Positions 22,898-31,146 of a DNA stretch of 53,789 nucleotides are shown in pieces. The notes under the pieces were generated by a model, which saw only the letters and a program-made list of their open reading frames with translations, did no database searches and had not been told where the DNA came from. Positions within the stretch are counted from its first letter, which is position 1. Every line of letters begins with the position of its first letter. The DNA lies in contig DASTKT010000037.1 in the NCBI GenBank assembly GCA_035715725.1, forward strand, positions 1-53,789, in the 5' to 3' direction. The DNA is from JADGGV01 sp035715725 (GTDB taxonomy: Bacteria; Gemmatimonadota; Gemmatimonadetes; Longimicrobiales; RSA9). Position numbers and translations under genes: made by a program.

Positions 22898-24337
22898 ATG
22901 GCCGAATCCCAGATCCACCCGGCGCCGGCGTCCGACACGCCGCCGGCGCCGCACCGCCTCTGGGGCGGACGCTTCAGCGTGGGGCCCGCCCCGGCCCTCG
23001 AGGAGCTGAACCGCAGCCTCCCGGTCGACCGGCGCCTGTGGGCCGAGGACGTCCAGGGGAGCCGCGCCTGGGTCGAGGCGCTCGCTCGCGCGGACGTCCT
23101 CACGCGCGCGGAGGCGCGCAGCCTCGACGCCGGCCTGCTCCGCGTCGCCGACCGGCTCGCCGCCGGTGACGCCGCCGATGCCGACGACGAGGACATCCAC
23201 ACCCTCGTCGAGCGCCTCCTCTACGAGGAGGTCGGCGACGTCGCGGGGAAGCTCCACACCGGCCGGTCGCGCAACGACCAGGTCGCCACGGACTTCCGCC
23301 TCTGGGCGCTCGGCGCCGGCGGCCGCCTGGACCAGGAGCTGCGCGCCCTCGGCGCGACGCTCCTGCTCCAGGCCGAGCAGGCCGTCGACCTCGTCATGCC
23401 CGCCTACACGCACCTCCGGCGCGCGCAGCCCGTGCGCGTCGCCCACTGGCTGCTCTCCCACTTCTGGGCGCTCGAGCGCGACCGCCAGCGCCTGGCCGAC
23501 GCGCTCCAGCGCGTCTCCGTCCTCCCCCTCGGATCGGGCGCCATCGCCGGCTGCCCGTTCCCCGTCGACCGCACGCTGCTCAAGGAGCTCCTCGGCTTCC
23601 GTGCGGTCTCGCCCAACTCGATCGACGCCGTCGGCGACCGCGACTGGGTCTGCGAGCTCGTCTTCGTCGCCGGAATGGCCGGCGCGCACCTCTCGCGCAT
23701 GGCGGAGGACCTCATCCTCTTCTCCTCCGACGAGTTCGGCTTCGTCCGGCTCCCGGAGGCGTACACGACCGGGTCCAGCCTCATGCCGCAGAAGCGCAAC
23801 CCGGACGGCCTCGAGCTCGCCCGCGGCAAGGCCGCCCGCCTGCTCGGCGACGTCGCCGCCGCGCTCGCCATGCTGAAGGGACTGCCGACGGGCTACAACA
23901 AGGACCTGCAGGAGGACAAGACGCTCCTGTTCGGCGCCCTCGACACGCTCATGCTCGTCCTCCCCGCGACGCGCCAGACCATCGCCGGCGCCGAGTGGCA
24001 GGAAGGCCCCCTCGCCCGCGCCGTCCACGACGACGGCCTGCTCGCCACCGACCTCGCCGACGAGCTCGTCCGCCGCGGCGTGCCCTTCCGCGAGGCCCAT
24101 GGCGCGGTCGGCCGGCTGCTGCGCCGCGCCGAGCGGGACGGCGTCGCGCCCGGCGCGCTCTCCGATGCCGCGTGGGCGGAGGCCCATCCTGCCTTCCTGG
24201 CCGGACCGCGCCCCCGCGTCTCGCCCGAGCAGTCGGTCGAGGCGCGCGCGGTGCCCGGCGCCACCGCCCGGGCCGCGGTCCTCGCCCAGATCGCCACCGG
24301 CCACGCCTCGCTCGCCGCCGACGCGCGCGGACGCTGA
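22898..24337 (+). CDS. argH: Argininosuccinate lyase
   Basis: A 479-residue lyase of the fumarase/aspartase superfamily that releases arginine and fumarate. Seen: LWGGRFSVGPAPALEELNRS at the N-terminus, HTGRSRNDQVATDFRL, THLRRAQPV, and the signature GSSLMPQKRNPD. GGGAGG lies 7 bases before ATG 22898, which is preferred over the ATG at 22880 that overlaps the argG stop. Last gene of the operon, followed by a strong terminator. Confidence 0.97.
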   Translation: MAESQIHPAPASDTPPAPHRLWGGRFSVGPAPALEELNRSLPVDRRLWAEDVQGSRAWVEALARADVLTRAEARSLDAGLLRVADRLAAGDAADADDEDIHTLVERLLYEEVGDVAGKLHTGRSRNDQVATDFRLWALGAGGRLDQELRALGATLLLQAEQAVDLVMPAYTHLRRAQPVRVAHWLLSHFWALERDRQRLADALQRVSVLPLGSGAIAGCPFPVDRTLLKELLGFRAVSPNSIDAVGDRDWVCELVFVAGMAGAHLSRMAEDLILFSSDEFGFVRLPEAYTTGSSLMPQKRNPDGLELARGKAARLLGDVAAALAMLKGLPTGYNKDLQEDKTLLFGALDTLMLVLPATRQTIAGAEWQEGPLARAVHDDGLLATDLADELVRRGVPFREAHGAVGRLLRRAERDGVAPGALSDAAWAEAHPAFLAGPRPRVSPEQSVEARAVPGATARAAVLAQIATGHASLAADARGR

Positions 24338-24353
24338 GCGGCGATCCCCGCGC

Positions 24354-24392
24354 GCGACGCCGGCTGGGCACCCGGCCGGCGTCGCTTTTTTT
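24354..24392 (+). terminator. Rho-independent terminator after argH
   Basis: GCGACGCCGG (24354-24363) pairs with CCGGCGTCGC (24376-24385), 12-base loop, followed by seven T (24386-24392). It ends the arginine operon. Confidence 0.9.
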
Positions 24393-24413
24393 CCCATTTT
24401 GGCAGGTCGTGGT

Positions 24414-24429
24414 CGGAACGGAACTTGCA
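24414..24429 (+). promoter_or_regulatory. Sigma-54-like promoter motif
   Basis: CGGAACGGAACTTGCA has GG (24415-24416) and GC (24427-24428) exactly 10 bases apart, and differs from the sigma-54 consensus TGGCACG-N4-TTGCW at two positions. The same motif recurs at 25359. GGAACTT inside it also matches the -35 of extracytoplasmic-function sigma promoters, but no matching -10 follows at the right distance. Confidence 0.5.
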
Positions 24430-24495
24430 CCCCTGAGGCCCCGCAGGGGCAGGCTGCGCCCCATGCCCGACGCGCTTCACCCGGAGTGAGGTTCA

Positions 24496-25176
24496 GTGAA
24501 AAACCCGTTCGCATCCAAAGACCTCTCGGAGCCCATGCGCCGCCGCGTGGAGCTCGCCATTGCGGTGGCGCAGGAGAGGCTGCTCAGCACCCACGTCGAC
24601 CACGCACTCCGGCTCATCGAGCTCGTCGGAGACCAGGTGCCGTTCGAGGACGCGCTCGGCATCTACACGCGCCTGCTGCGCCTCTCCGAGGACGAGTCCC
24701 GCAACATCACCACCCGGGCGCTCGCGATCATCGGCGAGCGCGCCGTGGAGGGAGAGAGCTGGCCCGAGGTCGCCGCCCCCACCGAGGTCGAGGCCCCGCA
24801 GGAGGGCGCCGGGCGCGGCTTCCTCCGCCAGATCCGGCAGCGGCTGCGCGGCCGCGTCAACGACGACCTCCGCCGCTGGGTCGAGCTCGCCGCCGCCCGC
24901 ACCGAGGTCGCGCTCCTCGAGGCCCATGTCGAGAACGCCCTGAACTTCGTCGAGATGCTCGAGAAGGACCTTCCCTTCACCGAGGCGGTCGAGCTCTACC
25001 TCGAGGCGCTCGACGTCCGCGACAGCATCGCCGAGGTCGCCTACTTCATGGCGCTCAGCCGGCTGTCCGACGAGATCCTCCCCCGCGCCGGCTCCGCCGG
25101 CGGAGAGCGCACCGCCGCCCCGCGGGCGAGTGCGGACGAGCGCCACCTGCGCGTCGTCGACAAGGACGGCGCCTGA
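24496..25176 (+). CDS. Hypothetical protein with internal duplication
   Basis: A 226-residue helical protein, GTG start with GGAGTGAGG upstream. Two copies of a helical unit are seen, residues about 14-76 and 124-187. Each has an (R)RRxVELA start, an LL..HV..AL core, a (V/L)PF..A turn and a Y...L helix. A short basic linker (GRGFLRQIRQRLRGR) with Pro-Glu-rich residues separates them. No membrane segment or signal peptide. No family recognised. It sits between the arginine operon and an outer-membrane protein gene and shares an upstream sigma-54-like motif with the latter. Confidence 0.8.
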   Translation: MKNPFASKDLSEPMRRRVELAIAVAQERLLSTHVDHALRLIELVGDQVPFEDALGIYTRLLRLSEDESRNITTRALAIIGERAVEGESWPEVAAPTEVEAPQEGAGRGFLRQIRQRLRGRVNDDLRRWVELAAARTEVALLEAHVENALNFVEMLEKDLPFTEAVELYLEALDVRDSIAEVAYFMALSRLSDEILPRAGSAGGERTAAPRASADERHLRVVDKDGA

Positions 25177-25358
25177 GCGACAGCCCCGGCCGGCCGCGCT
25201 CGCCGCCGGCCGGGCATCTTTCCCTCCCGCCCCACCCATTCCCCGCCGCTCCGCCCTCCACGGCGTCTCTCGCCGCAACTCTCCAAGTGTGTGTCATGAG
25301 GCCACATACGTCAGGTCGGCCGACTGTCTCGCACTGGCCCCGGCGCACCCGACGGAAA

Positions 25359-25374
25359 TGGAACGCGGCTTGCA
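25359..25374 (+). promoter_or_regulatory. Sigma-54 promoter candidate for the OMP gene
   Basis: TGGAACGCGGCTTGCA matches TGGCACG-N4-TTGCW with one mismatch, with GG at 25360-25361 and GC at 25372-25373 spaced by 10. A transcript from about 25385 would have a leader of about 190 bases. No sigma-70 -10 hexamer is found at the right place. Confidence 0.6.
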
Positions 25375-25453
25375 CATATCCCACGCCGATACGGGGGGTA
25401 GACGGGCGAACGGGACTCCGCGTCCCATAGCCCGCGGACGTGCCGCGAGGCAC

Positions 25454-25478
25454 GAGCCGTGGGGATGACCCACGGCTC
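25454..25478 (+). promoter_or_regulatory. Perfect stem-loop in the OMP 5' leader
   Basis: GAGCCGTGGG (25454-25463), 5-base loop, CCCACGGCTC (25469-25478). It is the third of three adjacent stem-loops. No T-run follows, so it is more likely an RNA-stability or control element than a terminator. Confidence 0.5.
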
Positions 25479-25577
25479 AGCACCACCGGACCGGGCCGGC
25501 CGGGGTGCGTGTCCGTCTGCCGCAGGATTCCACGATCCGGTGGGGCCTGTCGGAATGGGAGACGAAGAGGAGAAGCC

Positions 25578-26927
25578 ATGAATAGGAATGCTCTGGTCGC
25601 GCTTACGGCCACCACGATGGCCTTCGCGGCCGCCGTGCCGCTCAAGGCGCAGAATTATCGCTTTGATATCGGGATCAACGGCGGCGCCTCCACCTACACC
25701 GCGTTGCTGGACGACAAGCAGCTCGGCGAAGGGACGGAGAACGTGAAGTTCAAGGGGAACTGGCTGACGGGTGCGCAGGCCACGCTCTGGATCACGCCGA
25801 TGATCGGGATCCGGGCGAACGGCACGTACACGGACACGAAGCTGAAGCAGGGGGATCTGGTCTTCGCGAACGACGTGAACCTGTGGAGCGGCTCGGGCGA
25901 CCTGATGTTCCGGTTCAAGCGGCCGCGCGACACGTGGCAGGGCTTCGAGGCGCTGCCGTACGTGGCGCTGGGTGCGGGTGCGAAGTGGGTGAATCCGGCG
26001 GGTGACCATTTCTTCGTGACGAACGAGGATGGCAAGGCGGTCTCGGGCGTTCCGTTCGGCTGCACGGGCGGAGTGTGCTTCGGGCCGGGCGGCGTACCGA
26101 CCGCCGCGTCGAACGTCTTCTTCCTGCGGGAGAAGGCGTCGTTCATGGGTCTGGGCGGGCTGGGCGCGGACCTGCGGGTCGCGCCGAACTTCGCGGTGCG
26201 CCTCGAGGCGGGTGACCGGATCTACAAGCCGAACGTGGTGCAGGTGGCCGCGGCCGGCTTCCCGGCGGGCGTGACGGCGCTCACGAGCGACAACGTCGCG
26301 CGCACCGTGCACGAGATCTACGGTCAGCTGGGGCTGCACATGCTGCTCGGGCTGCAGCAGCCCGAGGTGGTGGCGGTGGCTCCGGCTCCGGCGCCGCCGG
26401 TCGAGACGCCCGCGCCTGCGCCGGCCCCGACGACCGAGTCGGTGGACGTCTGCGTGGTGGACCCGACCGCGACGGGCGGGCTGCGCACGGTGACGGCAAC
26501 GCACAACCTGACGACGAACGACACGACGGTGATGGTGAACGGCACGAGCGTGCCGCTCTCGCAGTCGGTGGGCACCGTGCCGGTGGCCTCGAGCGCGACG
26601 TGGTACGTGCAGGGCGAGCCGCTGGTGATCGGCTCCGGGCGGACGACGGTGCGCTACGTCGCGTTCGGCAGCCCGCGCATGATCACGGCCTCCGACCTGA
26701 CGTACCTGGGGACCGTGGACGGCCTGCCGGTCTACGCGGACCGGAACGCGGTCACCGGCGTGGTCGCGACGACGGCGCCTGGCGACATCAGCATGAACGT
26801 GAACCAGAACCGGAGTTACCTCACCGGGCTGGAGAACGTGCAGGTGCTGTACGTGCCCATGCAGACGACGGGGTGCGTGTTCCAGCCGGTGCAGATCCAG
26901 CAGCAGGTGCGCAAGAGCGGCCGGTAA
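25578..26927 (+). CDS. Outer-membrane beta-barrel protein
   Basis: A 449-residue exported protein. A signal peptide (ALVALTATTMAFAAAVPLKAQ) is followed by a porin-like barrel of about 240 residues with alternating aromatic/hydrophobic strands (YRFDIGINGGASTYTALLDD and later LGLHMLLGLQQ). A Pro/Ala-rich hinge (residues about 270-290, APAPAPPVETPAPAPAPTTE) connects to a C-terminal soluble domain with two Cys (VDVCVVDP and TTGCVFQP), possibly a disulfide. The layout recalls OmpA but without the OmpA peptidoglycan-binding motif. The ATG has a purine-rich site (AGAGGAGAAG) and a long structured leader; a strong terminator follows. Confidence 0.85.
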   Translation: MNRNALVALTATTMAFAAAVPLKAQNYRFDIGINGGASTYTALLDDKQLGEGTENVKFKGNWLTGAQATLWITPMIGIRANGTYTDTKLKQGDLVFANDVNLWSGSGDLMFRFKRPRDTWQGFEALPYVALGAGAKWVNPAGDHFFVTNEDGKAVSGVPFGCTGGVCFGPGGVPTAASNVFFLREKASFMGLGGLGADLRVAPNFAVRLEAGDRIYKPNVVQVAAAGFPAGVTALTSDNVARTVHEIYGQLGLHMLLGLQQPEVVAVAPAPAPPVETPAPAPAPTTESVDVCVVDPTATGGLRTVTATHNLTTNDTTVMVNGTSVPLSQSVGTVPVASSATWYVQGEPLVIGSGRTTVRYVAFGSPRMITASDLTYLGTVDGLPVYADRNAVTGVVATTAPGDISMNVNQNRSYLTGLENVQVLYVPMQTTGCVFQPVQIQQQVRKSGR

Positions 26928-26950
26928 GGTTTTTTCGACCCTCGAGCGCG

Positions 26951-26988
26951 GCGGCGCCCGGCCCCTCGGCCGGGCGCCGCTTCGTTTT
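26951..26988 (+). terminator. Rho-independent terminator after the OMP gene
   Basis: GCGGCGCCCGGC (26951-26962) pairs perfectly with GCCGGGCGCCGC (26969-26980), 6-base loop, followed by TTCGTTTT. Confidence 0.88.
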
Positions 26989-27015
26989 GCGCCCCTCGGG
27001 GCGACCGCCTAGATT
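26987..27015 (+). promoter_or_regulatory. Candidate promoter of the aldolase operon
   Basis: TTGCGC (26987-26992), 17-base spacer, TAGATT (27010-27015). It begins in the tail of the previous terminator. Leader to the ATG would be about 98 bases. Confidence 0.4.
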
Positions 27016-27119
27016 TCCGTCGATTCGAGCGCCGATCCCTCGATGCGGTGGCCCGGCCTGCGTGGGATGCGCGGCCGCGCCGCTGCACCCGCTCTCTATA
27101 TCAGATCCCGGAGGTAGCG

Positions 27120-28055
27120 ATGGCCACCGATGCCTCGACCGCGGAGGCCCGGCTCCAGCAGGTCTCCCGGCCCACCCTGGACGACATGGACCTCACGCCC
27201 GGCAAGCGAGCCCGCCTCTACCGCCTGCTCTACGAGCACGGGGTCGGGAACGGGACGCTGATGATCCTGCCGATCGACCAGGGGATCGAGCACGGTCCGG
27301 TCGACTTCTTCGAGAACCCGGCCTCGCTCGACCCGGAGTTCCAGTGGACGCTGGCCGTCGAGGGCGGCTACAACGCCATCGCCTGCCACTGGAACCTGGC
27401 GCGGGCGTACATGAAGAAGTTCGCCGGCAAGGTGCCGCTGGTGCTCAAGATCAATGGGCGGACGAACATCCCGCCGGAGGACGAGGCGTTCTCGACGCTC
27501 ACGGCCAGTGTCGCCGATGCGGTCTACCTCGGCGCCGACGCCGTCGGCTACACGCTCTACGTCGGCTCGCCGCGCCAGGGCCTGGACATCCAGCAGCTCG
27601 CCGGCGTCCGCGCGGAGTGCGACCGCTACGGCATGCCGCTGGTCGTGTGGGCGTACCCGCGCGGCAACGCGATCGAGAAGAAGGGCGGACGCGACTCGCT
27701 CTACGCCGTCGACTACGCGGCGCGGCTGGCGCACGAGCTGGGCGCGGACATCATCAAGATCAACCTCCCGAAGAAAGGCTCGAAGGACGCCGAGCAGCCG
27801 AAGCCGTATAACACGCTGGAGTGGGACACCGAGGAGGGGATCCGGCGCGTCGTGCGCTCCGGCGGCCGCTCGCTCGTGATCTTCAGCGGCGGCAGCAAGG
27901 TCGGCGACGCGGACGTGCTCGAGAAGGTGCAGCTCTCGATGGACGGCGGCGCGACCGGGCTGATCTTCGGCCGCAACATGTGGCAGCGGAAGATGGACGA
28001 CGCACTGTCGATGACGCAGCGCGTCAAGGACATCCTGCGCCGTTACCCCGCTTGA
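27120..28055 (+). CDS. Class I fructose-bisphosphate aldolase (DhnA type)
   Basis: A 311-residue Schiff-base aldolase of the archaeal/DhnA family, cleaving fructose 1,6-bisphosphate to triose phosphates. Family blocks are seen: LPIDQGIEHGPVDFFENPAS, KINGRTNI, GYTLYVGSPRQ, and the lysine strand ADIIKINLP with K213 as the likely Schiff-base residue, then VIFSGGSKVGD and LIFGRNMWQR. GGAGGT lies 5 bases before the ATG. It starts a three-gene sugar-phosphate operon; the stop overlaps the rpiA TTG start. Confidence 0.95.
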   Translation: MATDASTAEARLQQVSRPTLDDMDLTPGKRARLYRLLYEHGVGNGTLMILPIDQGIEHGPVDFFENPASLDPEFQWTLAVEGGYNAIACHWNLARAYMKKFAGKVPLVLKINGRTNIPPEDEAFSTLTASVADAVYLGADAVGYTLYVGSPRQGLDIQQLAGVRAECDRYGMPLVVWAYPRGNAIEKKGGRDSLYAVDYAARLAHELGADIIKINLPKKGSKDAEQPKPYNTLEWDTEEGIRRVVRSGGRSLVIFSGGSKVGDADVLEKVQLSMDGGATGLIFGRNMWQRKMDDALSMTQRVKDILRRYPA

Positions 28056-28759
28056 GCGAGGTCGACCGGCTCAAGCGAGACGCGGCCGAGCGCGCGCTCG
28101 ACTTCGTCGAGGACGGGATGGTCCTCGGCCTGGGGACGGGCTCGACCGTGCGCCACCTGCTCGAGCTCCTGGCGGAGCGCCGCAAGGCGGGCGCGCTCCG
28201 CCGGGTGATCGGGGTCCCGACGTCGCGGGCCACCGAATGGCTGGCCCGCGAGCTGGGGCTGCGCATTTCGTCCTTGGAGCAGGAGCCGCGCGTCGACCTG
28301 ACCATCGACGGCGCCGACGAGGTCGACCCGCAGCTCAACCTGATCAAGGGGTTGGGGGGCGCGCTGCTCTGGGAGAAGATCGTGGCCTCCGCGTCCGAGC
28401 GCCTGCTCATCGTCGCCGACGAGGCGAAGCTGGTCGCGCGCCTCGGCGAGCGTGCGCCGCTGCCGGTCGAGGTCGTCCCGTTCGGCTGGAATACCCACCT
28501 CGCGTTCCTCGACAACCTCGGCGCGGAGCCCATGCTCCGCCTGTCCGCGAACGGCAGCCCGTTCCTCACCGACAGCGGGCATTACCTCATCGACTGCCAT
28601 TTCCCGCACGGGATCACGGAGCCGATCCGGCTGCAGCGCGAGCTCCGCCAGCATGCCGGCGTCGTGGAGTCGGGGCTGTTCCTCGGGCTGGCCGATGCGG
28701 TGGTCGTGGCCGGCCTCTCCGGCACGCGCGTCCTGCGGCCCGAGGGAGTGAGCGGATGA
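28052..28759 (+). CDS. rpiA: Ribose-5-phosphate isomerase A
   Basis: A 235-residue isomerase interconverting ribose 5-phosphate and ribulose 5-phosphate. Seen: LGLGTGSTVRHLLELL, GVPTSRATEWLAREL, the catalytic TIDGADEVDPQLNLIKG and GALLWEKIVA, and the C-terminal HAGVVESGLFLG. The start is an unusual TTG at 28052 inside the aldolase stop (TTGA); no ATG or GTG would keep the N-terminal helix. The stop overlaps the rpe ATG. Confidence 0.95.
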   Translation: MSEVDRLKRDAAERALDFVEDGMVLGLGTGSTVRHLLELLAERRKAGALRRVIGVPTSRATEWLARELGLRISSLEQEPRVDLTIDGADEVDPQLNLIKGLGGALLWEKIVASASERLLIVADEAKLVARLGERAPLPVEVVPFGWNTHLAFLDNLGAEPMLRLSANGSPFLTDSGHYLIDCHFPHGITEPIRLQRELRQHAGVVESGLFLGLADAVVVAGLSGTRVLRPEGVSG

Positions 28760-29424
28760 CGGTCAAGATCGCGCCGTCGATCCTGTCCGCGGACTTCGGC
28801 CGGCTCGCGGAGGCCGTCGCGCACGCCGAGGCCGCCGGCGCGGACTGGATCCACCTGGACGTGATGGACGGCCACTTCGTCCCCAACATCACGATCGGCC
28901 CGCAGGTCGTGGCCGCGGTGCGGAACGCCACCGGGCTCTTCCTCGACGTTCACCTCATGATCACGGATCCGGATCGGTACCTGGACGTGTTCGTGCAGGC
29001 CGGGGCGGACGGCCTGACGGTCCACCGGGAGACGTGCATCCACCTGCACCGGACCGTGGAGCGGATCCGGGACCTCGGCGCGCGCCCGGCCGTGGCGCTC
29101 AACCCCGCGACGCCCATACAGACGCTGGACGAGATCCTGCCCTACATCGACATGGTCCTGCTCATGACCGTGAACCCGGGGTTCGGCGGGCAGAGCTTCA
29201 TCCCCACCAGCACCGCGAAGATCGCGCGGCTGCGGTCGGAGCTGTCCGACCGGGGACTCCTGGGCGTCGAGATCCAGGTGGACGGCGGCATCTCGCCGCA
29301 GACGGCGCCGGAGGTCTGCGCCGCGGGTGCCAGCGTGCTGGTCGCCGGCGCCGCGATCTTCAACCGCGAGGCGTCGGTCGCCGCCAACGTCGCCGCGCTG
29401 CGCCGCTCGGTCGGCGGGGTGTGA
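28756..29424 (+). CDS. rpe: Ribulose-phosphate 3-epimerase
   Basis: A 222-residue TIM-barrel epimerase of the pentose phosphate pathway. Seen: APSILSADFGRLAEAV, WIHLDVMDGHFVPN with metal-binding residues, DVHLMITDP, MTVNPGFGGQSFIP, and EIQVDGGISPQTAP. Length is typical. ATGA overlap with rpiA. Together the three genes connect glycolytic triose and pentose pools. Confidence 0.97.
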   Translation: MTVKIAPSILSADFGRLAEAVAHAEAAGADWIHLDVMDGHFVPNITIGPQVVAAVRNATGLFLDVHLMITDPDRYLDVFVQAGADGLTVHRETCIHLHRTVERIRDLGARPAVALNPATPIQTLDEILPYIDMVLLMTVNPGFGGQSFIPTSTAKIARLRSELSDRGLLGVEIQVDGGISPQTAPEVCAAGASVLVAGAAIFNREASVAANVAALRRSVGGV

Positions 29425-29561
29425 CGCGCCCGGCGCTGGCGACGTCGGGCCCGAAAGCGTTCCGCTGGTCCCGCGCACGGAATCGCGCCACCGTGCGCTC
29501 CGCGCAGCGAGCGTGATCCGCGGAGCGACGTTCCCGATCGCCGACGCCTCGGGAGAGGCAA

Positions 29562-30638
29562 ATGCGCACGGCGGAGTTGCTGATCCGACGTCTCGAGCTG
29601 ATCCACCGGTGGTACCAGGGCATGGTTCGTCCGGAGACCGGGCGGCTGGAGTACCTCTACATCCCCGAGACCGACGCCTTCGTCCGTGAAAGCTCCCCCA
29701 TCCGCGACGTCGCTTCCGTGTGGGACGTGGAGGTGCTCGGCGAGTTCCTGAAGCGTCGGGAGCTTCACCCGCTGATCGAGCGGTCCCTCCGCTACTACGA
29801 TGACTTCCTCGTGGAACGCGACGACGCCCTGATCCTCGACCCCGAGCGCCTCGAGGAGCCTTCGTCCATCGCCCACAGCGCGTTCATGATCCTGGCCCTC
29901 CTCCACGCGCCGTCTCGGCGTTGGACCCGGCGGGTCGCCGCCCTGGCCAGCGGGATCCTCCACCAGCAGAGGCCGGACGGCTCGTACAAGGTGTACTTCC
30001 ACGATGTCCCGGACGACGGGGAGGAGTTGTACGCCGGCGAGGCCATGCTCGCCCTCATGGAGAGCTACCGCCATTCACGGGATCCACGGCATCTCGAGAG
30101 CGTGGAACGCGGCTTCTCGTATTACGATGCGGAGTACTTCCGGCGCGGCCGCGTGGCGGCGGACATGCTCGTCTTCTTCGCCAACTGGCAATCCCAGGCC
30201 TGCCGCCTCCTGGCTGAGTCCACCCCGAGCGCAGCGCTCGAGCGGGAGGTGGCCGACTACGTCTTCCGCATGCACGACCGGATCCTCGATCGCGGCTTCT
30301 ATGAGGACGTGGAGCGCAATCCGGCGCGCCAGGCGTCGGTGGAGGTCGCCTGCGCGCTAGAAGGCCTTGGCGACGCGTACGCGCTCGCGCGCACCTCGGC
30401 CCCGCGTGCCGAACGCTACGGCCACTGCATCTGCACCGGGCTGACGTACCTGCTCGGACTCCAATGCACCGAAGACGGCACGGAGAGGGAACGCGGCGGG
30501 TTCGGCGTGTCGCTGGGCGAACGGGCTCAGCGCATCGACGTCACCGGCCATGCCGCCAGCGCCTTCCTGAAGAGCGTCACGAACGCGATCGAATGTCCGC
30601 CCACGCCCTCCCGATCGCGGCCGCTCGGGGCAGGGTAG
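29562..30638 (+). CDS. Alpha/alpha-toroid-like protein, function unknown
   Basis: A 358-residue soluble helical protein. Repeated helix pairs with small-residue and aromatic positions (HSAFMILALLHAP, GEEMLALMES-like YAGEAMLALMESYR, VAADMLVFFANWQSQACRLL, ASVEVACALEGLGDAYALAR) are typical of (alpha/alpha)6 toroids such as sugar epimerases, glycosidases and terpenoid cyclases. QQRPDGSYKVYFHD resembles the loop after an inner helix in cyclase-like toroids. Catalytic residues cannot be assigned. GGGAGAGG precedes the ATG. It stands alone, 137 bases after rpe. No signal peptide. Confidence 0.75.
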   Translation: MRTAELLIRRLELIHRWYQGMVRPETGRLEYLYIPETDAFVRESSPIRDVASVWDVEVLGEFLKRRELHPLIERSLRYYDDFLVERDDALILDPERLEEPSSIAHSAFMILALLHAPSRRWTRRVAALASGILHQQRPDGSYKVYFHDVPDDGEELYAGEAMLALMESYRHSRDPRHLESVERGFSYYDAEYFRRGRVAADMLVFFANWQSQACRLLAESTPSAALEREVADYVFRMHDRILDRGFYEDVERNPARQASVEVACALEGLGDAYALARTSAPRAERYGHCICTGLTYLLGLQCTEDGTERERGGFGVSLGERAQRIDVTGHAASAFLKSVTNAIECPPTPSRSRPLGAG

Positions 30639-30952
30639 AGCTCAGGCATTCCGGCCGGCCGCGCGGAGGCCGGGCGAGTGCCGACGCGCCACCCTCCACG
30701 TCGTATCCCGCCGTCGCTCTCCCCGGCCGAGCCCGACCTCTCCCGGCGAACCCGCCCGAACGGCGCGCCCCGGTTCCCCGACAGGGCCCTACCACCCCCT
30801 CCGGAGAGCGGCTATTCTGAGAGCGGCTCGCGCAATCGGGGCGGTTCAGGGACGAGGTAACGCTCGGTGCAGCAGCGCCTCTGCGCGTATGCCGGACGAT
30901 CCGCGCGGCGACCCGGGGATCTCGTCGGCTGGCGCGGCGAAGCGCGACCCTC
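30639..30952. other. Gene-free stretch before tRNA-Leu
   Basis: No gene is supported. Only minor structure is seen: a weak inverted repeat (CCGGCC 30651-30656 with GGCCGG 30668-30673) and a direct repeat GAGAGCGGCT at 30804-30813 and 30820-30829 flanking TATTCT, which could be a -10. No convincing -35 was found for the tRNA. Confidence 0.5.
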
Positions 30953-31036
30953 GCCGGGGTGACGGAACTGGTAGACGTGGGCGACTTAAAATCGCTGGCC
31001 CTTCGGGGCGTGTGGGTTCGAGTCCCACCCTCGGCA
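30953..31036 (+). tRNA. tRNA-Leu(UAA)
   Basis: Cloverleaf reads cleanly. Acceptor GCCGGGG (30953-30959) pairs with CCTCGGC (31029-31035) with one G-U, discriminator A (31036). The anticodon stem GGCGA/TCGCT encloses CTTAAAA with anticodon TAA. A long variable arm with a TTC loop and the T arm GTGGG-TTCGAGT-CCCAC follow. The long variable arm and A73 fit leucine. CCA is not encoded. Confidence 0.93.
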
Positions 31037-31146
31037 TTTTCCCACCAGATCGTGATGCTCCGAATCCGCGCGCGGCCGCTGGCCGTCGGCCCGGCGCCGT
31101 CCTCCCGCGTCCGGGCCGGTGGCTCGCGCGGCCCCGCCGGCGCCCG

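Larger units (their letters stand above)
25177..25577. other. Gene-free regulatory region before the OMP gene
   Basis: No gene is supported here. It holds a hairpin just after the previous gene (CCCGGCCGGC 25185-25194 with GCCGGCCGGG 25205-25214), a sigma-54-like motif (25359-25374) and three consecutive stem-loops in the presumed leader: GGGAC/GTCCC (25412-25426), CGTGCC-GCGA-GGCACG (25439-25454) and a 10-bp stem (25454-25478). Confidence 0.65.

Noticed and set aside
24414..24443. Extracytoplasmic-function sigma promoter
   Set aside because: GGAACTT fits the -35, but no TCTAA- or GTC-like -10 is found 15-18 bases downstream; the sigma-54 reading fits both copies better.
26600..27811. 403-codon plus-strand frame across the OMP and aldolase genes
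   Set aside because: It overlaps two well-supported genes and a terminator, and has shadow-frame composition.
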